From assembly GCA_013042765.1 (NCBI GenBank), contig JABDPP010000155.1, forward strand, positions 1 to 7,141: a stretch of DNA of 7,141 nt, in the 5' to 3' direction. Position numbers and translations under genes: made by a program. Position 1 is the first letter of the stretch. The number at the start of each line of letters is the position of its first letter. The notes under the pieces are model-generated. The model saw only the letters and a program-made list of their open reading frames with translations. It did not search any database and was not told where the DNA came from. Origin of the DNA: Litoreibacter sp. GTDB taxonomy: Bacteria; Pseudomonadota; Alphaproteobacteria; Rhodobacterales; Rhodobacteraceae. Shown piece after piece: positions 1-7,016 of the stretch.

Positions 1-797
1 CCACCGGGCACCGGCGTGATCGCTCCGGCAACCGCAGCACAACTGGCGTAGTCCACATCACCGACGAGGCGCGTGCCGCCACCTTCTTTTTCGATCCGGT
101 TGATGCCCACGTCGATCACCGTTGCACCCGGCTTGATCCAGTCGCCCGGCACCATTTGCGGTCGACCCACGGCCGCCACTACGATATCTGCGCGACGCAC
201 GACTTCCGGCAGGTCCTTGGTGCGGGAATGTGCGATCGTCACCGTACAGCTGTCCCCTAGCAGAAGCTGCGCCATCGGTTTTCCGACGATGTTGCTGCGC
301 CCGATCACCACCGCATCCATGCCCGACAGCGACCCGTGTTGGTCCCGCAACATCATAAGGCAGCCTAGCGGAGTGCAGGGCACCATGCTCTTCTGCCCCG
401 TTCCCAGCAGCCCGACATTCGAGATATGGAAACCATCAACATCCTTGGCAGGGTCGATCGAATTGATGACGAGGTCTTCGTTCAGATGCCCCGGGAGCGG
501 CAACTGCACCAGGATGCCATGAATGCTCGCGTCGTTGTTCAACTGGTCGATGAGCACCAGCAGATCATCCTCCGAGGTATCCGCCGCAAGCTTGTGCTCT
601 ACGCTCTTCATCCCAACTTCGACAGTCTGTTTGCCTTTGGAACGGACATAGACCTGCGAGGCCGGATCCTCGCCGACCAGAACAACCGCCAACCCCGGCG
701 TAATGCCGTTCTCTTCCTTGAGCCGCGCCACATGGGCCGCAACCTTCTCGCGGACCTTCGCTGCGAAGGCTTTACCGTCAATAATCTGTGCGCTCAT
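1..797 (-). CDS. folD: FolD, bifunctional methylenetetrahydrofolate dehydrogenase / methenyltetrahydrofolate cyclohydrolase (3' end cut off)
   Basis: Cytoplasmic enzyme that oxidises 5,10-methylene-THF with NADP and hydrolyses the methenyl product to 10-formyl-THF, supplying one-carbon units for purines and formyl-Met. The reading frame is open from the ATG at 797-795 to the left edge (265 codons plus two bases). The family is usually about 285-300 residues, so roughly 20-35 residues lie outside. Visible motifs are the YVRSKGK segment with catalytic Tyr50 and Lys54, QLPLP with Gln98, KDVDGFH with Asp121, PCTP at 140-143, the dinucleotide-binding GRSNIVGKP at 166-174, and GAITPVPGG at the truncated end. 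Residue numbers match the E. coli enzyme exactly. The start is supported by [11 protein letters not shown] and an in-frame TGA at 821-819 with no alternative start between. A weak ribosome site (AAGGTGG, 814-808) lies 10 bases upstream. The start also overlaps a 19-codon ORF by ATGA. It is transcribed separately from ftsH, which ends in a terminator. Confidence 0.97.
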   Translation of the reverse strand, partial: MSAQIIDGKAFAAKVREKVAAHVARLKEENGITPGLAVVLVGEDPASQVYVRSKGKQTVEVGMKSVEHKLAADTSEDDLLVLIDQLNNDASIHGILVQLPLPGHLNEDLVINSIDPAKDVDGFHISNVGLLGTGQKSMVPCTPLGCLMMLRDQHGSLSGMDAVVIGRSNIVGKPMAQLLLGDSCTVTIAHSRTKDLPEVVRRADIVVAAVGRPQMVPGDWIKPGATVIDVGINRIEKEGGGTRLVGDVDYASCAAVAGAITPVPG

Positions 798-853
798 CTC
801 TGCTTCGCCACCTTTTCTTCAATCGACTGCCGAGCTGCGCTCGTGTCGGCCAT
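794..853 (-). CDS. Possible 19-residue leader ORF overlapping the folD start
   Basis: A short frame reads [19 protein letters not shown] and ends with TGA at 796-794. It shares ATGA with the folD start, the classic arrangement for translational coupling. Its ATG (853-851) is preceded by a purine-rich GGGGTAGG stretch that could act as a ribosome site, and the frame is closed just upstream by TAG (859-857). The predicted peptide is polar, could form one amphipathic helix, and has no signal or membrane segment. I do not recognise it. It may be an untranslated accident of the folD leader, or an upstream ORF that tunes folD translation. Only the overlap and start context support it. Confidence 0.3.
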   Translation of the reverse strand: MADTSAARQSIEEKVAKQR

Positions 854-925
854 TACCTACCCCGGCGTCCTTCCGAACCCTGCGGCGATTGCGACATTAT
901 CACCTTCGGAATCGTCGAAATCGCG

Positions 926-954
926 AAATGGACGCCCTCGCGGGGTGCTGTCAA
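926..954 (-). promoter_or_regulatory. Candidate folD promoter
   Basis: Reading the minus strand, a perfect TTGACA (954-949) is followed by 17 bases and then CCATTT (931-926). The -35 is consensus and the -10 is poor, a pattern tolerated in Rhodobacterales, whose housekeeping promoters rely heavily on TTGAC. It would start transcription near 919, giving a leader of about 120 bases that contains the 19-codon ORF. A better -10-like GATAAT lies at 901-896 but has no good -35 at the right distance. A promoter somewhere in this gap is expected because a terminator separates folD from ftsH. Confidence 0.4.
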
Positions 955-982
955 ATCGTTGTTTTCGGATGGGTCTTCAATC

Positions 983-1014
983 AAAAAAACGCCGCGGGTC
1001 ATACCCGCGGCGTT
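983..1014 (-). terminator. Rho-independent terminator after ftsH
   Basis: A perfect 12-base-pair inverted repeat (988-999 with 1003-1014) encloses a three-base loop. Its core pairs CGCCGCGGG with CCCGCGGCG. On the minus strand the stem is followed by seven T residues (complement of A983-A989), so it terminates transcription coming from ftsH, whose stop codon is about 30 bases upstream. There is no T run on the plus strand side, so it is one-directional. It marks the end of the tol-pal/tilS/ftsH block and insulates folD. Confidence 0.93.
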
Positions 1015-1043
1015 CTAAAGATTCTCTGGGATCCAGGTGCCCG

Positions 1044-2960
1044 TCAGGCGGAAGGCTCCGGCTCCATACCACCGTCAGATTTCGGCGGCTTGGCCTTCTT
1101 CGTCTTCGGGATCGAGGCGACTGACGTGGTCCCGCTGTCGGGCGTATCATCCTCGTCATCACCACGGTTCAGCGGCTCACCGGCGACCACGCGCGTGATC
1201 TCGTTCCCGGTCAACGTCTCGAACTCCAGAAGTCCCTGCGCCAGCCGTTCCCATTCCTCGTTCTTGTCGGTCAGGATCTTCTTGGCAGTCGCATACCCCT
1301 CGTCGATCAGCTCTTTCACCTTCTGGTCGATGATCCTCTGTGTCCCTTCGGAGTGGTTCGTGCCACCACCGTAAGCTCCAAGAAAGCTCTGTTGCTCATT
1401 GGCATAATCGACATGGCCGATTTCTTCGGCAAACCCGAACTGGGTGACCATCGCGCGGGCGATCTTGGTGACCTGTTGGATGTCCGAAGTCGCCCCCGAA
1501 GTCACGTTCTCCGGTCCGAACTTCAGTTCTTCAGCGACCTTGCCGCCCATCGCCATCGCGATTTTCGACTTGTATTTGGTGTAGGTCACGCTCAGCTGGT
1601 CGCGCTCCGGAAGGCTCATCACCAGTCCAAGGGCCCGGCCACGCGGAATGATCGTCGCCTTGTGGATCGGATCATGCTGCGGGACGTTGAGGCCGACAAT
1701 CGCATGACCGGCTTCATGATATGCGGTTAACTTCTTCTCGTCCTCGGTCATCACCATGGAGCGGCGTTCCGCTCCCATCATGACCTTGTCCTTGGCATTC
1801 TCGAAATCTTCCATTGTCACGAACCGGCGTCCCACACGCGCCGCCATAAGGGCGGATTCGTTGACGAGGTTCGCCAGATCGGCACCGGAGAAACCCGGCG
1901 ATCCGCGTGCGATAATGCGCAGGTCCACATCGGGGCCAAGCGGCACCTTTCGGGCGTGTACCCGCAAGATCTTCTCACGGCCCTTGATATCGGGGTTCGG
2001 AACCTGAACCTGACGGTCAAAACGACCCGGACGCAGAAGCGCGGGATCGAGAACGTCCGGCCGGTTGGTCGCCGCAACGATAATGATGCCTTCATTGGCC
2101 TCAAAACCGTCCATCTCGACCAGAAGCTGGTTCAGCGTCTGCTCGCGTTCGTCGTTGCCACCGCCATAGCCAACGCCACGGGACCGGCCCACGGCGTCAA
2201 TCTCGTCGATGAACACGATACAAGGCGCATTTTTCTTGGCCTGCTCAAACATGTCGCGGACGCGCGATGCACCCACACCAACAAACATTTCGACAAAGTC
2301 GGACCCGGAAATAGTGAAAAACGGAACGCCTGCCTCGCCGGCGATTGCACGGGCCAGCAGCGTTTTACCTGTGCCCGGAGGGCCCACAAGCAGCGCACCT
2401 TTGGGGATTTTGCCGCCGAGGCGTGAGAATTTCTGCGGGTTGCGCAGGAACTCGACGATCTCTTCCAGCTCGTCCTTAGCCTCGTCGATACCAGCCACGT
2501 CATCAAAGGTCACACGGCCATGTTTCTCGGTCAGAAGCTTGGCGCGGGACTTGCCGAAACCCATGGCTCCGCCTTTGCCGCCACCCTGCATCCGGTTCAT
2601 GAAGAAGATCCAGATACCGATGATGATCAGGAACGGCAGAAGGGTTCCGACATAGGCAAGAATTCCGTTTTGTTCCTGAGGTTTAGCCTCGATCTGAACA
2701 TTGTTTTCCAAGAGCACGGGCGTGACATCGACACCATCAGGCTTGACGGTGGAATACTGCTCATTGCCCGAGCGGATGATGATCTCTTCACCGTCCAGAG
2801 TGACTTGGCTAATCTCGCCCTGTTCAACCCGCTCGATAAAATCCGAATAGGGGATCATCCGCGAGGACGCGGTTGTCTGACCTCCATTAAACAGATTGAA
2901 GAGAGCAAGGATCAGCAGAAATAGCACGACCCAGAATGCGATACTTCGCGCGTTTCCCAA
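1044..2960 (-). CDS. ftsH: FtsH, ATP-dependent zinc metalloprotease of the inner membrane
   Basis: Membrane-anchored hexameric AAA+ protease that extracts and degrades misassembled membrane proteins and some soluble regulators. At 638 residues it is full length. Order of parts: membrane helix at about 6-25, periplasmic domain to about 98, second helix at about 100-121, AAA+ ATPase with Walker A GPPGTGKT (193-200), pore loop FVGVG (226-230), Walker B ending IDEID (251-255), arginine fingers Arg310/Arg313 in LLRPGRFDR, then the M41 peptidase with HEAGH (415-419) and the third zinc ligand Asp493 in TSDIQQ. The tail after about 600 is acidic, then Lys/Pro-rich, and probably disordered. The start codon is TTG. 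It is chosen because AGGAG sits 7 bases upstream, no ATG or GTG occurs in frame back to the TAG at 3011-3009, and the first internal ATG (Met35) would remove the first membrane helix. It lies 85 bases after tilS with its own candidate promoter and is followed by a strong terminator. Confidence 0.98.
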   Translation of the reverse strand: MGNARSIAFWVVLFLLILALFNLFNGGQTTASSRMIPYSDFIERVEQGEISQVTLDGEEIIIRSGNEQYSTVKPDGVDVTPVLLENNVQIEAKPQEQNGILAYVGTLLPFLIIIGIWIFFMNRMQGGGKGGAMGFGKSRAKLLTEKHGRVTFDDVAGIDEAKDELEEIVEFLRNPQKFSRLGGKIPKGALLVGPPGTGKTLLARAIAGEAGVPFFTISGSDFVEMFVGVGASRVRDMFEQAKKNAPCIVFIDEIDAVGRSRGVGYGGGNDEREQTLNQLLVEMDGFEANEGIIIVAATNRPDVLDPALLRPGRFDRQVQVPNPDIKGREKILRVHARKVPLGPDVDLRIIARGSPGFSGADLANLVNESALMAARVGRRFVTMEDFENAKDKVMMGAERRSMVMTEDEKKLTAYHEAGHAIVGLNVPQHDPIHKATIIPRGRALGLVMSLPERDQLSVTYTKYKSKIAMAMGGKVAEELKFGPENVTSGATSDIQQVTKIARAMVTQFGFAEEIGHVDYANEQQSFLGAYGGGTNHSEGTQRIIDQKVKELIDEGYATAKKILTDKNEEWERLAQGLLEFETLTGNEITRVVAGEPLNRGDDEDDTPDSGTTSVASIPKTKKAKPPKSDGGMEPEPSA

Positions 2961-2967
2961 TTGGAAT

Positions 2968-2972
2968 CTCCT
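2968..2972 (-). promoter_or_regulatory. ftsH ribosome binding site, fixing a TTG start
   Basis: The minus strand reads AGGAG, then seven bases, then TTG. The near-perfect Shine-Dalgarno sequence and spacing identify the TTG at 2960-2958 as the ftsH start, in agreement with the N-terminal membrane segment it includes. Confidence 0.85.
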
Positions 2973-3010
2973 ATTCGTTCGGTTGGGATCTCTGTCCCCA
3001 CCACGATACT

Positions 3011-3038
3011 AAGATAGAGTTTCGCGGCCGTGGTTCAA
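3011..3038 (-). promoter_or_regulatory. Candidate ftsH promoter
   Basis: On the minus strand TTGAAC (3038-3033) is followed by 16 bases and TATCTT (3016-3011). Each hexamer matches the sigma-70 consensus at 4 of 6 positions. Transcription would begin near 3004, about 45 bases before the ftsH TTG. A preceding ATTGAA and the CTCTAT around the -10 also resemble, loosely, the CTTG/CYTAT pattern of alphaproteobacterial heat-shock sigma factors, which would suit ftsH, but the match is imperfect. ftsH could equally be reached by readthrough from tilS, since no terminator is visible between them. Confidence 0.4.
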
Positions 3039-3045
3039 TGCGTAT

Positions 3046-4287
3046 TCATATATGATTTAAAGAGTTTTTCCCATGCAGCAATGTCGCAGTCCAACCATTG
3101 GTAAGACCCGCGAGCGGGGCAGCGACCAACCTCGGTCCTTTCCAGATCGCGGGTGAGGCCGCCAGTGAGGCCCGCGGCAACCCTGCAGCACGCCATTCAG
3201 GACAGGATTTCAATCCCTCGCCCCCCAGCGCCCGGACTTCCAGATCCTCACTATGCGGTCCATCTATTTTCCAACGATGATCCCAGACCGAAGTTGTAGG
3301 CGCGATCAGGCCGGCCACCGCCGCGGGTTCCCGTGCAATCCGGATGGCGCGGACCGGATCGCTGACCCGTGTGGTGATCTGACAGCCATGCAGGGTCGTC
3401 CCACCTCCGCGACCGGCTTCGTCGATCAAGCGCATTACCTTCTCTGCACGCGGCGGGTAGTCCTGACCGGAAACGAGACGCAGGCAGGCGTTGAGTAGTC
3501 TGCGCGCGTATTCCGGGCTGAGGGACAGGAACCTGTCGATACCGATCAACAAATCACCACGGTCAAAGCGTAGATCATCCCGTACCAGCATCATGAGCTC
3601 TCGGTTCAAATCACGCCGCGTCGCGTTGAGGTTCCCAATGGAGGCGTTCAGGGCTTCAGATGTCACGCCGGCTTCCGAGAGAGTGGCAAGCGCTTTTCGC
3701 GCCTTGATCCGGTCAAAACGCAAATCCAGGTTGCTTGGGTCCTCGATCCACGCGACACCTAGATCCTGCAAGTAGAGGCGCAGATCATCACGCGATACAG
3801 CCAGGAGGGGACGATGATAGTTTAATCCCTCGCGTGAAAACCGAGGCCGCATCCCACTCAACCCGTCGAGCCCAGCCCCACGCGACAAACCCATGATAAA
3901 GGTCTCGGCATTGTCGTCAGCAGTATGCCCAAAAGCCACATCGCTCACGCCGGCGGAACCGGCCCAGTCACAGATCAGGCGATAGCGCGCGCGTCTTGCG
4001 GCGTCCTGCAGGTTGCCCTGCCCGTCCCAATCACTCCAGCGCAAGATCTCATGCGGCACACCAAATTCGGCACAGTGACCTGCAACCTGCTCGGCCTCAC
4101 CTGACGCTTCCGGGCGCAAACCATGGTCAACCGTGACCGCCAGAAGCTCTGATTTCCCCCATTGCACAGCCAGATGCAGCAACGCCGTACTGTCACCACC
4201 GCCGGAGATCGCGATGGCCAGCTGGCGGGGTGGTTTCGCGCCAAACGCGAGATCAAGATGGTGTAGGAGCGCCTTGGCTGCCGTCAC
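3046..4287 (-). CDS. tilS: TilS, tRNA(Ile)-lysidine synthetase
   Basis: Cytoplasmic N-type ATP pyrophosphatase that adenylates C34 of the CAU-anticodon isoleucine tRNA and attaches lysine. The tRNA then reads AUA and accepts isoleucine in place of methionine. Essential in most bacteria. The 413 residues are near the usual length. Seen are the PP-loop SGGGDS (28-33), VDHGLR (53-58), the ARRARYR segment (97-103), GHTADDNAET (120-129), RGAGLDGLSGM (136-146) and EDPSN (182-186). The C-terminal half is divergent, as is normal for the family. The start is GTG (4287-4285), sharing GTGA with the cpoB stop. It has no clear Shine-Dalgarno sequence, so translation is probably coupled to cpoB. The last residues (LLHGKNSLNHI) lie just past an A5 run, and a neighbouring frame continues beyond the stop, so the exact C-terminus is less certain than the rest. 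Confidence 0.95.
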   Translation of the reverse strand: MTAAKALLHHLDLAFGAKPPRQLAIAISGGGDSTALLHLAVQWGKSELLAVTVDHGLRPEASGEAEQVAGHCAEFGVPHEILRWSDWDGQGNLQDAARRARYRLICDWAGSAGVSDVAFGHTADDNAETFIMGLSRGAGLDGLSGMRPRFSREGLNYHRPLLAVSRDDLRLYLQDLGVAWIEDPSNLDLRFDRIKARKALATLSEAGVTSEALNASIGNLNATRRDLNRELMMLVRDDLRFDRGDLLIGIDRFLSLSPEYARRLLNACLRLVSGQDYPPRAEKVMRLIDEAGRGGGTTLHGCQITTRVSDPVRAIRIAREPAAVAGLIAPTTSVWDHRWKIDGPHSEDLEVRALGGEGLKSCPEWRAAGLPRASLAASPAIWKGPRLVAAPLAGLTNGWTATLLHGKNSLNHI

Positions 4288-5102
4288 GAGCAGCCAAGTG
4301 TCAGCTGCGAGTCGCGGGCAAACCCCACCTGATCTGACGCCGGGAAGCGTTTCTCAACCTCTGCAAGCATCAGACATGCCCGTGAAGTCTGGCCCAGTTC
4401 ATTGAGCGAAAGACCAAGTTTATAAAGTGCTTCTGGAGCACGCCCGTCGTTGGGTGCTCCCGAGAAACTGTCGAGATAGGCGCGGGCCGCACTATTCCAA
4501 TCGCCCAGCCGGGCAAGCGCTTCACCGCGCAGAAAATGCGCCTCCGTACTGAGCGGTCCGCCGGGATAGGCTGCAATGAACTGCGCAAACTGATTTGCCG
4601 CCGCTTCATATTCACCATCAGCCAATGCCAATTCTGCCCGCTCGAAATCCGCCACTTCAGCCACGGCCAGTTCAACCCCGTCACCACCGTCGCCGGACAG
4701 ATCTCCAAGGGAGGGAACCGCAGTCTCTCCCCCGAGCGTAAGAGGGTCGGGGAGCGTCGCGATATCGCATTCCGTGGTCAATTCGCAGAGCCTGAACTGG
4801 AGATCACCAACCTGGTTTGTCCCATCACGGACAATGCGGTTGATCCTATTTTCCAACTCTTCAGTCTTGCTGGTCAGGCTGGCCACCGCGGCTTCGATCG
4901 AGTTCAAACGGTCAATACCCGATTGCCCGCCAATGTTCAGTGCAGGGCCACCGGTGGTCGATAATTGCCGTTTGAGGGTCTGAAGCTCGAAAGAAAGCAC
5001 TGACAATTCCTGGCGGATATCGGCCAGGGTCGCCTCCCGATCCTGAGACCATGAGGGCGAACCCAGAGACAGGCAGGCAAGGCAAATCACAAAGAACCGC
5101 AT
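4284..5102 (-). CDS. cpoB: CpoB/YbgF, periplasmic Tol-Pal cell division coordinator
   Basis: Periplasmic protein that, in E. coli, interacts with TolA and PBP1B and links outer-membrane constriction to septal peptidoglycan synthesis. The chosen start (ATG 5102-5100) gives 272 residues beginning MRFFVICLACLSLGSPSWSQ, a clear signal peptide with likely cleavage near residues 19-20. The frame is open 24 codons further to 5174, but that extension overlaps the end of pal and puts charged residues ahead of the signal. A GAGGGG ribosome site, overlapping the pal stop, lies 10 bases upstream. Domains: N-terminal coiled coils at about 22-48 and 64-92, a Gly/Asp-rich linker to about 150, then TPR-like helices at about 152-258. 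Four cysteines lie in the mature protein (106, 113, 243, 271). It starts 14 bases after pal and shares GTGA with tilS. Confidence 0.92.
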   Translation of the reverse strand: MRFFVICLACLSLGSPSWSQDREATLADIRQELSVLSFELQTLKRQLSTTGGPALNIGGQSGIDRLNSIEAAVASLTSKTEELENRINRIVRDGTNQVGDLQFRLCELTTECDIATLPDPLTLGGETAVPSLGDLSGDGGDGVELAVAEVADFERAELALADGEYEAAANQFAQFIAAYPGGPLSTEAHFLRGEALARLGDWNSAARAYLDSFSGAPNDGRAPEALYKLGLSLNELGQTSRACLMLAEVEKRFPASDQVGFARDSQLTLGCS

Positions 5103-5116
5103 CACGCCAGATCCCC

Positions 5117-5614
5117 TCAGCTGCCGAGACCGGCGGAGATGACCGTCACGGCACGGCGGTTCTGAACATAACAAGCCTCGGAAGAACAGATCTCGATCGG
5201 CCGTTCCTTGCCGAAGGTCACAGTCCGCAGGCGGCTATCGGCTACACCCTTAGCCACAAGGTAATCCCGCGCAGCCGAGGCGCGACGCGCGCCGAGAGCA
5301 AGGTTGTATTCACGTGTCCCCTGTTCGTCCGCGTGGCCTTCAATGATGGCCGTGTAGGTCCCGTTCTCCTGCAACCAGCGGGCCTGAGCGGCAAGGGTCG
5401 CCTGCCCCGAGGGCGTCAGGGTGCTCTGATCAACGGCGAAAAACACTCGATCGCCAATGGTTTCACTGAAATAGGCAGGACTGGAGGGATCCAACGGGCC
5501 GGTGGCCGATCCGGACGCGCCACCGGGACCGCCAAAGGAATCGAAAGGGTTTTGCGAACACGCGCCTAGAAACAGGGCGGCCGACAGGAGTAAAGCCTTG
5601 GAAAGCGGTTTCAT
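5117..5614 (-). CDS. pal: Pal, peptidoglycan-associated outer-membrane lipoprotein
   Basis: Outer-membrane lipoprotein that binds peptidoglycan through an OmpA-like domain and is loaded or released by TolB. The chosen ATG (5614-5612) gives 165 residues with a lipoprotein signal ending in the lipobox LGAC, with Cys19 as the lipidated residue. A Gly/Ser/Pro-rich linker follows to about 48, then the OmpA_C domain (about 52-160). The diaminopimelate-contacting pair is present as Asp96 in EGHADEQGT and Arg111 in NLALGARRA. An ATG three codons upstream (5623-5621) is in frame, but the AAGGA motif overlaps it, while that motif sits 8 bases before the chosen ATG. Two cysteines (143 and 148, in EICSSEAC) could form a disulfide. 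It lies between tolB and cpoB, the canonical order, and a candidate internal promoter precedes it. Confidence 0.96.
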   Translation of the reverse strand: MKPLSKALLLSAALFLGACSQNPFDSFGGPGGASGSATGPLDPSSPAYFSETIGDRVFFAVDQSTLTPSGQATLAAQARWLQENGTYTAIIEGHADEQGTREYNLALGARRASAARDYLVAKGVADSRLRTVTFGKERPIEICSSEACYVQNRRAVTVISAGLGS

Positions 5615-5622
5615 GGAGGTCA

Positions 5623-5627
5623 TCCTT
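5623..5627 (-). promoter_or_regulatory. pal ribosome binding site, favouring the second ATG
   Basis: AAGGA on the minus strand ends 8 bases before the ATG at 5614. It overlaps the alternative upstream ATG at 5623 and so could not serve it. This decides the pal start in favour of the protein beginning MKPLSK. Confidence 0.7.
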
Positions 5628-5656
5628 TTATTGATCTTATTGGCTCGATTGCCGTC

Positions 5657-5665
5657 ATCTTAGCA
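5657..5665 (-). promoter_or_regulatory. Candidate internal promoter ahead of pal (extended -10)
   Basis: In the 79-base tolB-pal gap the minus strand reads TGCTAAGAT, an extended -10 element (TG, one base, then a hexamer matching TATAAT at 4 of 6). No convincing -35 lies 17 bases upstream. The gap is long for an operon with otherwise overlapping or near-touching genes, and no terminator is seen in it. A local promoter could provide extra Pal, which is normally far more abundant than TolB. Confidence 0.3.
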
Positions 5666-5693
5666 CTTTTGCGACGAGTGGGAAATCCAAGCT

Positions 5694-7016
5694 TTACTTG
5701 AGCAAGGGCGACCACGAGGGGTCGGAACCGCCAGCCTGAACCGGTTTCAGATTACGACCCGATATATCGACGGAATAGAGCGTGGATGTACCCGCCGCTC
5801 CCGAAGTTTCACGGGTGAACATGATCACGCGCCCATTGGGCGACCAACTCGGCCCCTCATCAAGAAACGAAGCCGTCAGAAGCCGTTCCTCGGATCCATC
5901 GGTGCGCATGACGCCGATATGGAAACGTCCCCGGTTCTGCTTCGTGAACGCGATAAGATCGCCGCGTGGCGACCAGACAGGCGTGCCGTAGCGGCCCTGC
6001 CCGAAACTGATGCGCACAGGCTCGCCTCCCTCTGACGGCATTACGTAGAGCTGCTGTGTGCCCGACCTGTCGCTTTCAAAAACGATCTGCTTTCCATCCG
6101 GCGAATAACTCGGTGCGGTCTCGATAGAAGGCACCGAGGTCAACTGTTCCCGAGTGCCGGTTGCAAGGTTGAGCTTGTAGATGTTGGTGTTCGAGCCGCG
6201 TGTAAGCGAAAACACGACATCCTGACCGTTCGGAGCAAAACGCGGCGCAAAGCTCATCGTGCCAGGTTGCTCTTCAAGAGCCCGACGACGAAGGCTCGCC
6301 ACGTCGAGCACGTAAATTTTTGGAAAACCCGTTGCATAAGAGGTGTAAAGGATCCGATCGCCCGTAGGCGAGAATCGAGGAGCCAGAACAATCGAGGATC
6401 CTTCGGTCAGGAATTGCTGGTTGGCCCCGTCATAATCGATGATCGCCAGTCTCTTGACGCGTGCATTCTTGGGTCCACTTTCTGCGACGTAGACCACACG
6501 GCTGTCGAAATAGCCGCTCTCACCGGTAATCCTTGAATAAACGGCATCCGCAACTTTGTGTGCCATGCGTCGCCAACCTGCGACAGGACCGACGAATTGC
6601 AACCCGTTGCCCAACTGCGTTTCCGAGAAGACATCGAAGAGACGGAACTTCACGATAATCTGACCATCTCGGGTGGTCCCGACCGAGCCGGTCACCAGCG
6701 CCTGTGCATTGATCGCTTTCCAATCAGCATATTGAACGGGGCTGTCAAAGCTTGTGATCTGGGAAATGTAGGCGTTTGGCGCGATGGCACGAAACAGGCC
6801 GGATCCTTCTAGGTCCGCGGTTAAGACACCAGCCAAATCCCGCGCATATTGATCAGCCCCGGCGGTCTCGGCCACGAAACTGGGCGCCGCGAACGGAAGT
6901 GGCTCGATCACACCCTCGGTAATTTCGATCCTGAGCGGCCCATCCTGTGCCAGTCCCGCCTGCGCCGTCAGAAGAACAGCTGCTGCAAAAATTGCCTTGA
7001 TTACACGCTTCATCAT
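5694..7016 (-). CDS. tolB: TolB, periplasmic beta-propeller of the Tol-Pal system
   Basis: Periplasmic protein that binds Pal and is itself engaged by TolA, cycling Pal between mobile and peptidoglycan-bound states. At 440 residues it is full length. It has a signal peptide cleaved after about residue 23 (AGLA before QDG), an N-terminal alpha/beta domain at about 24-165, then WD40-like PD40 blades marked by [11 protein letters not shown] (214), [12 protein letters not shown] (259), [13 protein letters not shown] (303), [12 protein letters not shown] (347), [12 protein letters not shown] (390) and a final PSWSP. Two adjacent ATG codons (7016-7014 and 7013-7011) are possible. The first overlaps the tolA stop by ATGA. 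The second has better spacing (7 bases) from GAGGA at 7025-7021. The difference is a single Met. The close tolA overlap implies cotranscription and translational coupling. Confidence 0.97.
   Translation of the reverse strand: MMKRVIKAIFAAAVLLTAQAGLAQDGPLRIEITEGVIEPLPFAAPSFVAETAGADQYARDLAGVLTADLEGSGLFRAIAPNAYISQITSFDSPVQYADWKAINAQALVTGSVGTTRDGQIIVKFRLFDVFSETQLGNGLQFVGPVAGWRRMAHKVADAVYSRITGESGYFDSRVVYVAESGPKNARVKRLAIIDYDGANQQFLTEGSSIVLAPRFSPTGDRILYTSYATGFPKIYVLDVASLRRRALEEQPGTMSFAPRFAPNGQDVVFSLTRGSNTNIYKLNLATGTREQLTSVPSIETAPSYSPDGKQIVFESDRSGTQQLYVMPSEGGEPVRISFGQGRYGTPVWSPRGDLIAFTKQNRGRFHIGVMRTDGSEERLLTASFLDEGPSWSPNGRVIMFTRETSGAAGTSTLYSVDISGRNLKPVQAGGSDPSWSPLLK

Larger units (their letters stand above)
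854..1043. other. Intergenic region between ftsH and folD
   Basis: This stretch holds the ftsH terminator (983-1014), the candidate folD promoter (954-926) and an imperfect dyad (905-927). Apart from these and the short leader ORF beginning at 853, I see no gene, tRNA or repeat. A long plus-strand frame crosses it (426-1124) but is judged an antisense artefact. Confidence 0.7.

Noticed and set aside
73..522. 149-codon plus-strand frame opposite folD
   Set aside because: The opposite strand carries an unambiguous FolD with all catalytic motifs; the frame is a shadow.
988..1014. Palindrome as a possible operator or recombination site
   Set aside because: The GC-rich stem, three-base loop and T7 tail immediately after the ftsH stop are fully explained by an intrinsic terminator.
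426..1124. 232-codon plus-strand frame running across folD, the intergenic gap and the ftsH end
   Set aside because: It is antisense to two certain genes, crosses a terminator, shows no recognisable domain, and is of a kind common opposite GC-rich coding sequence.
1956..2426. 156-codon plus-strand frame inside ftsH
   Set aside because: Mirror of a highly conserved AAA+ domain; no ribosome site or protein family features seen.
2975..3004. Short GGGA/TCCC hairpin in the ftsH leader as a thermosensor
   Set aside because: Only about four base pairs with a mismatched flank, and it does not cover the ribosome site.
5103..5174. 24-codon N-terminal extension of cpoB
   Set aside because: It overlaps the pal coding sequence, buries the signal peptide behind charged residues, and a good ribosome site precedes the internal ATG.
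5051..5569. 172-codon plus-strand frame opposite pal and the cpoB start
   Set aside because: Low-complexity Arg/Gly-rich translation with no family signature, antisense to Pal.
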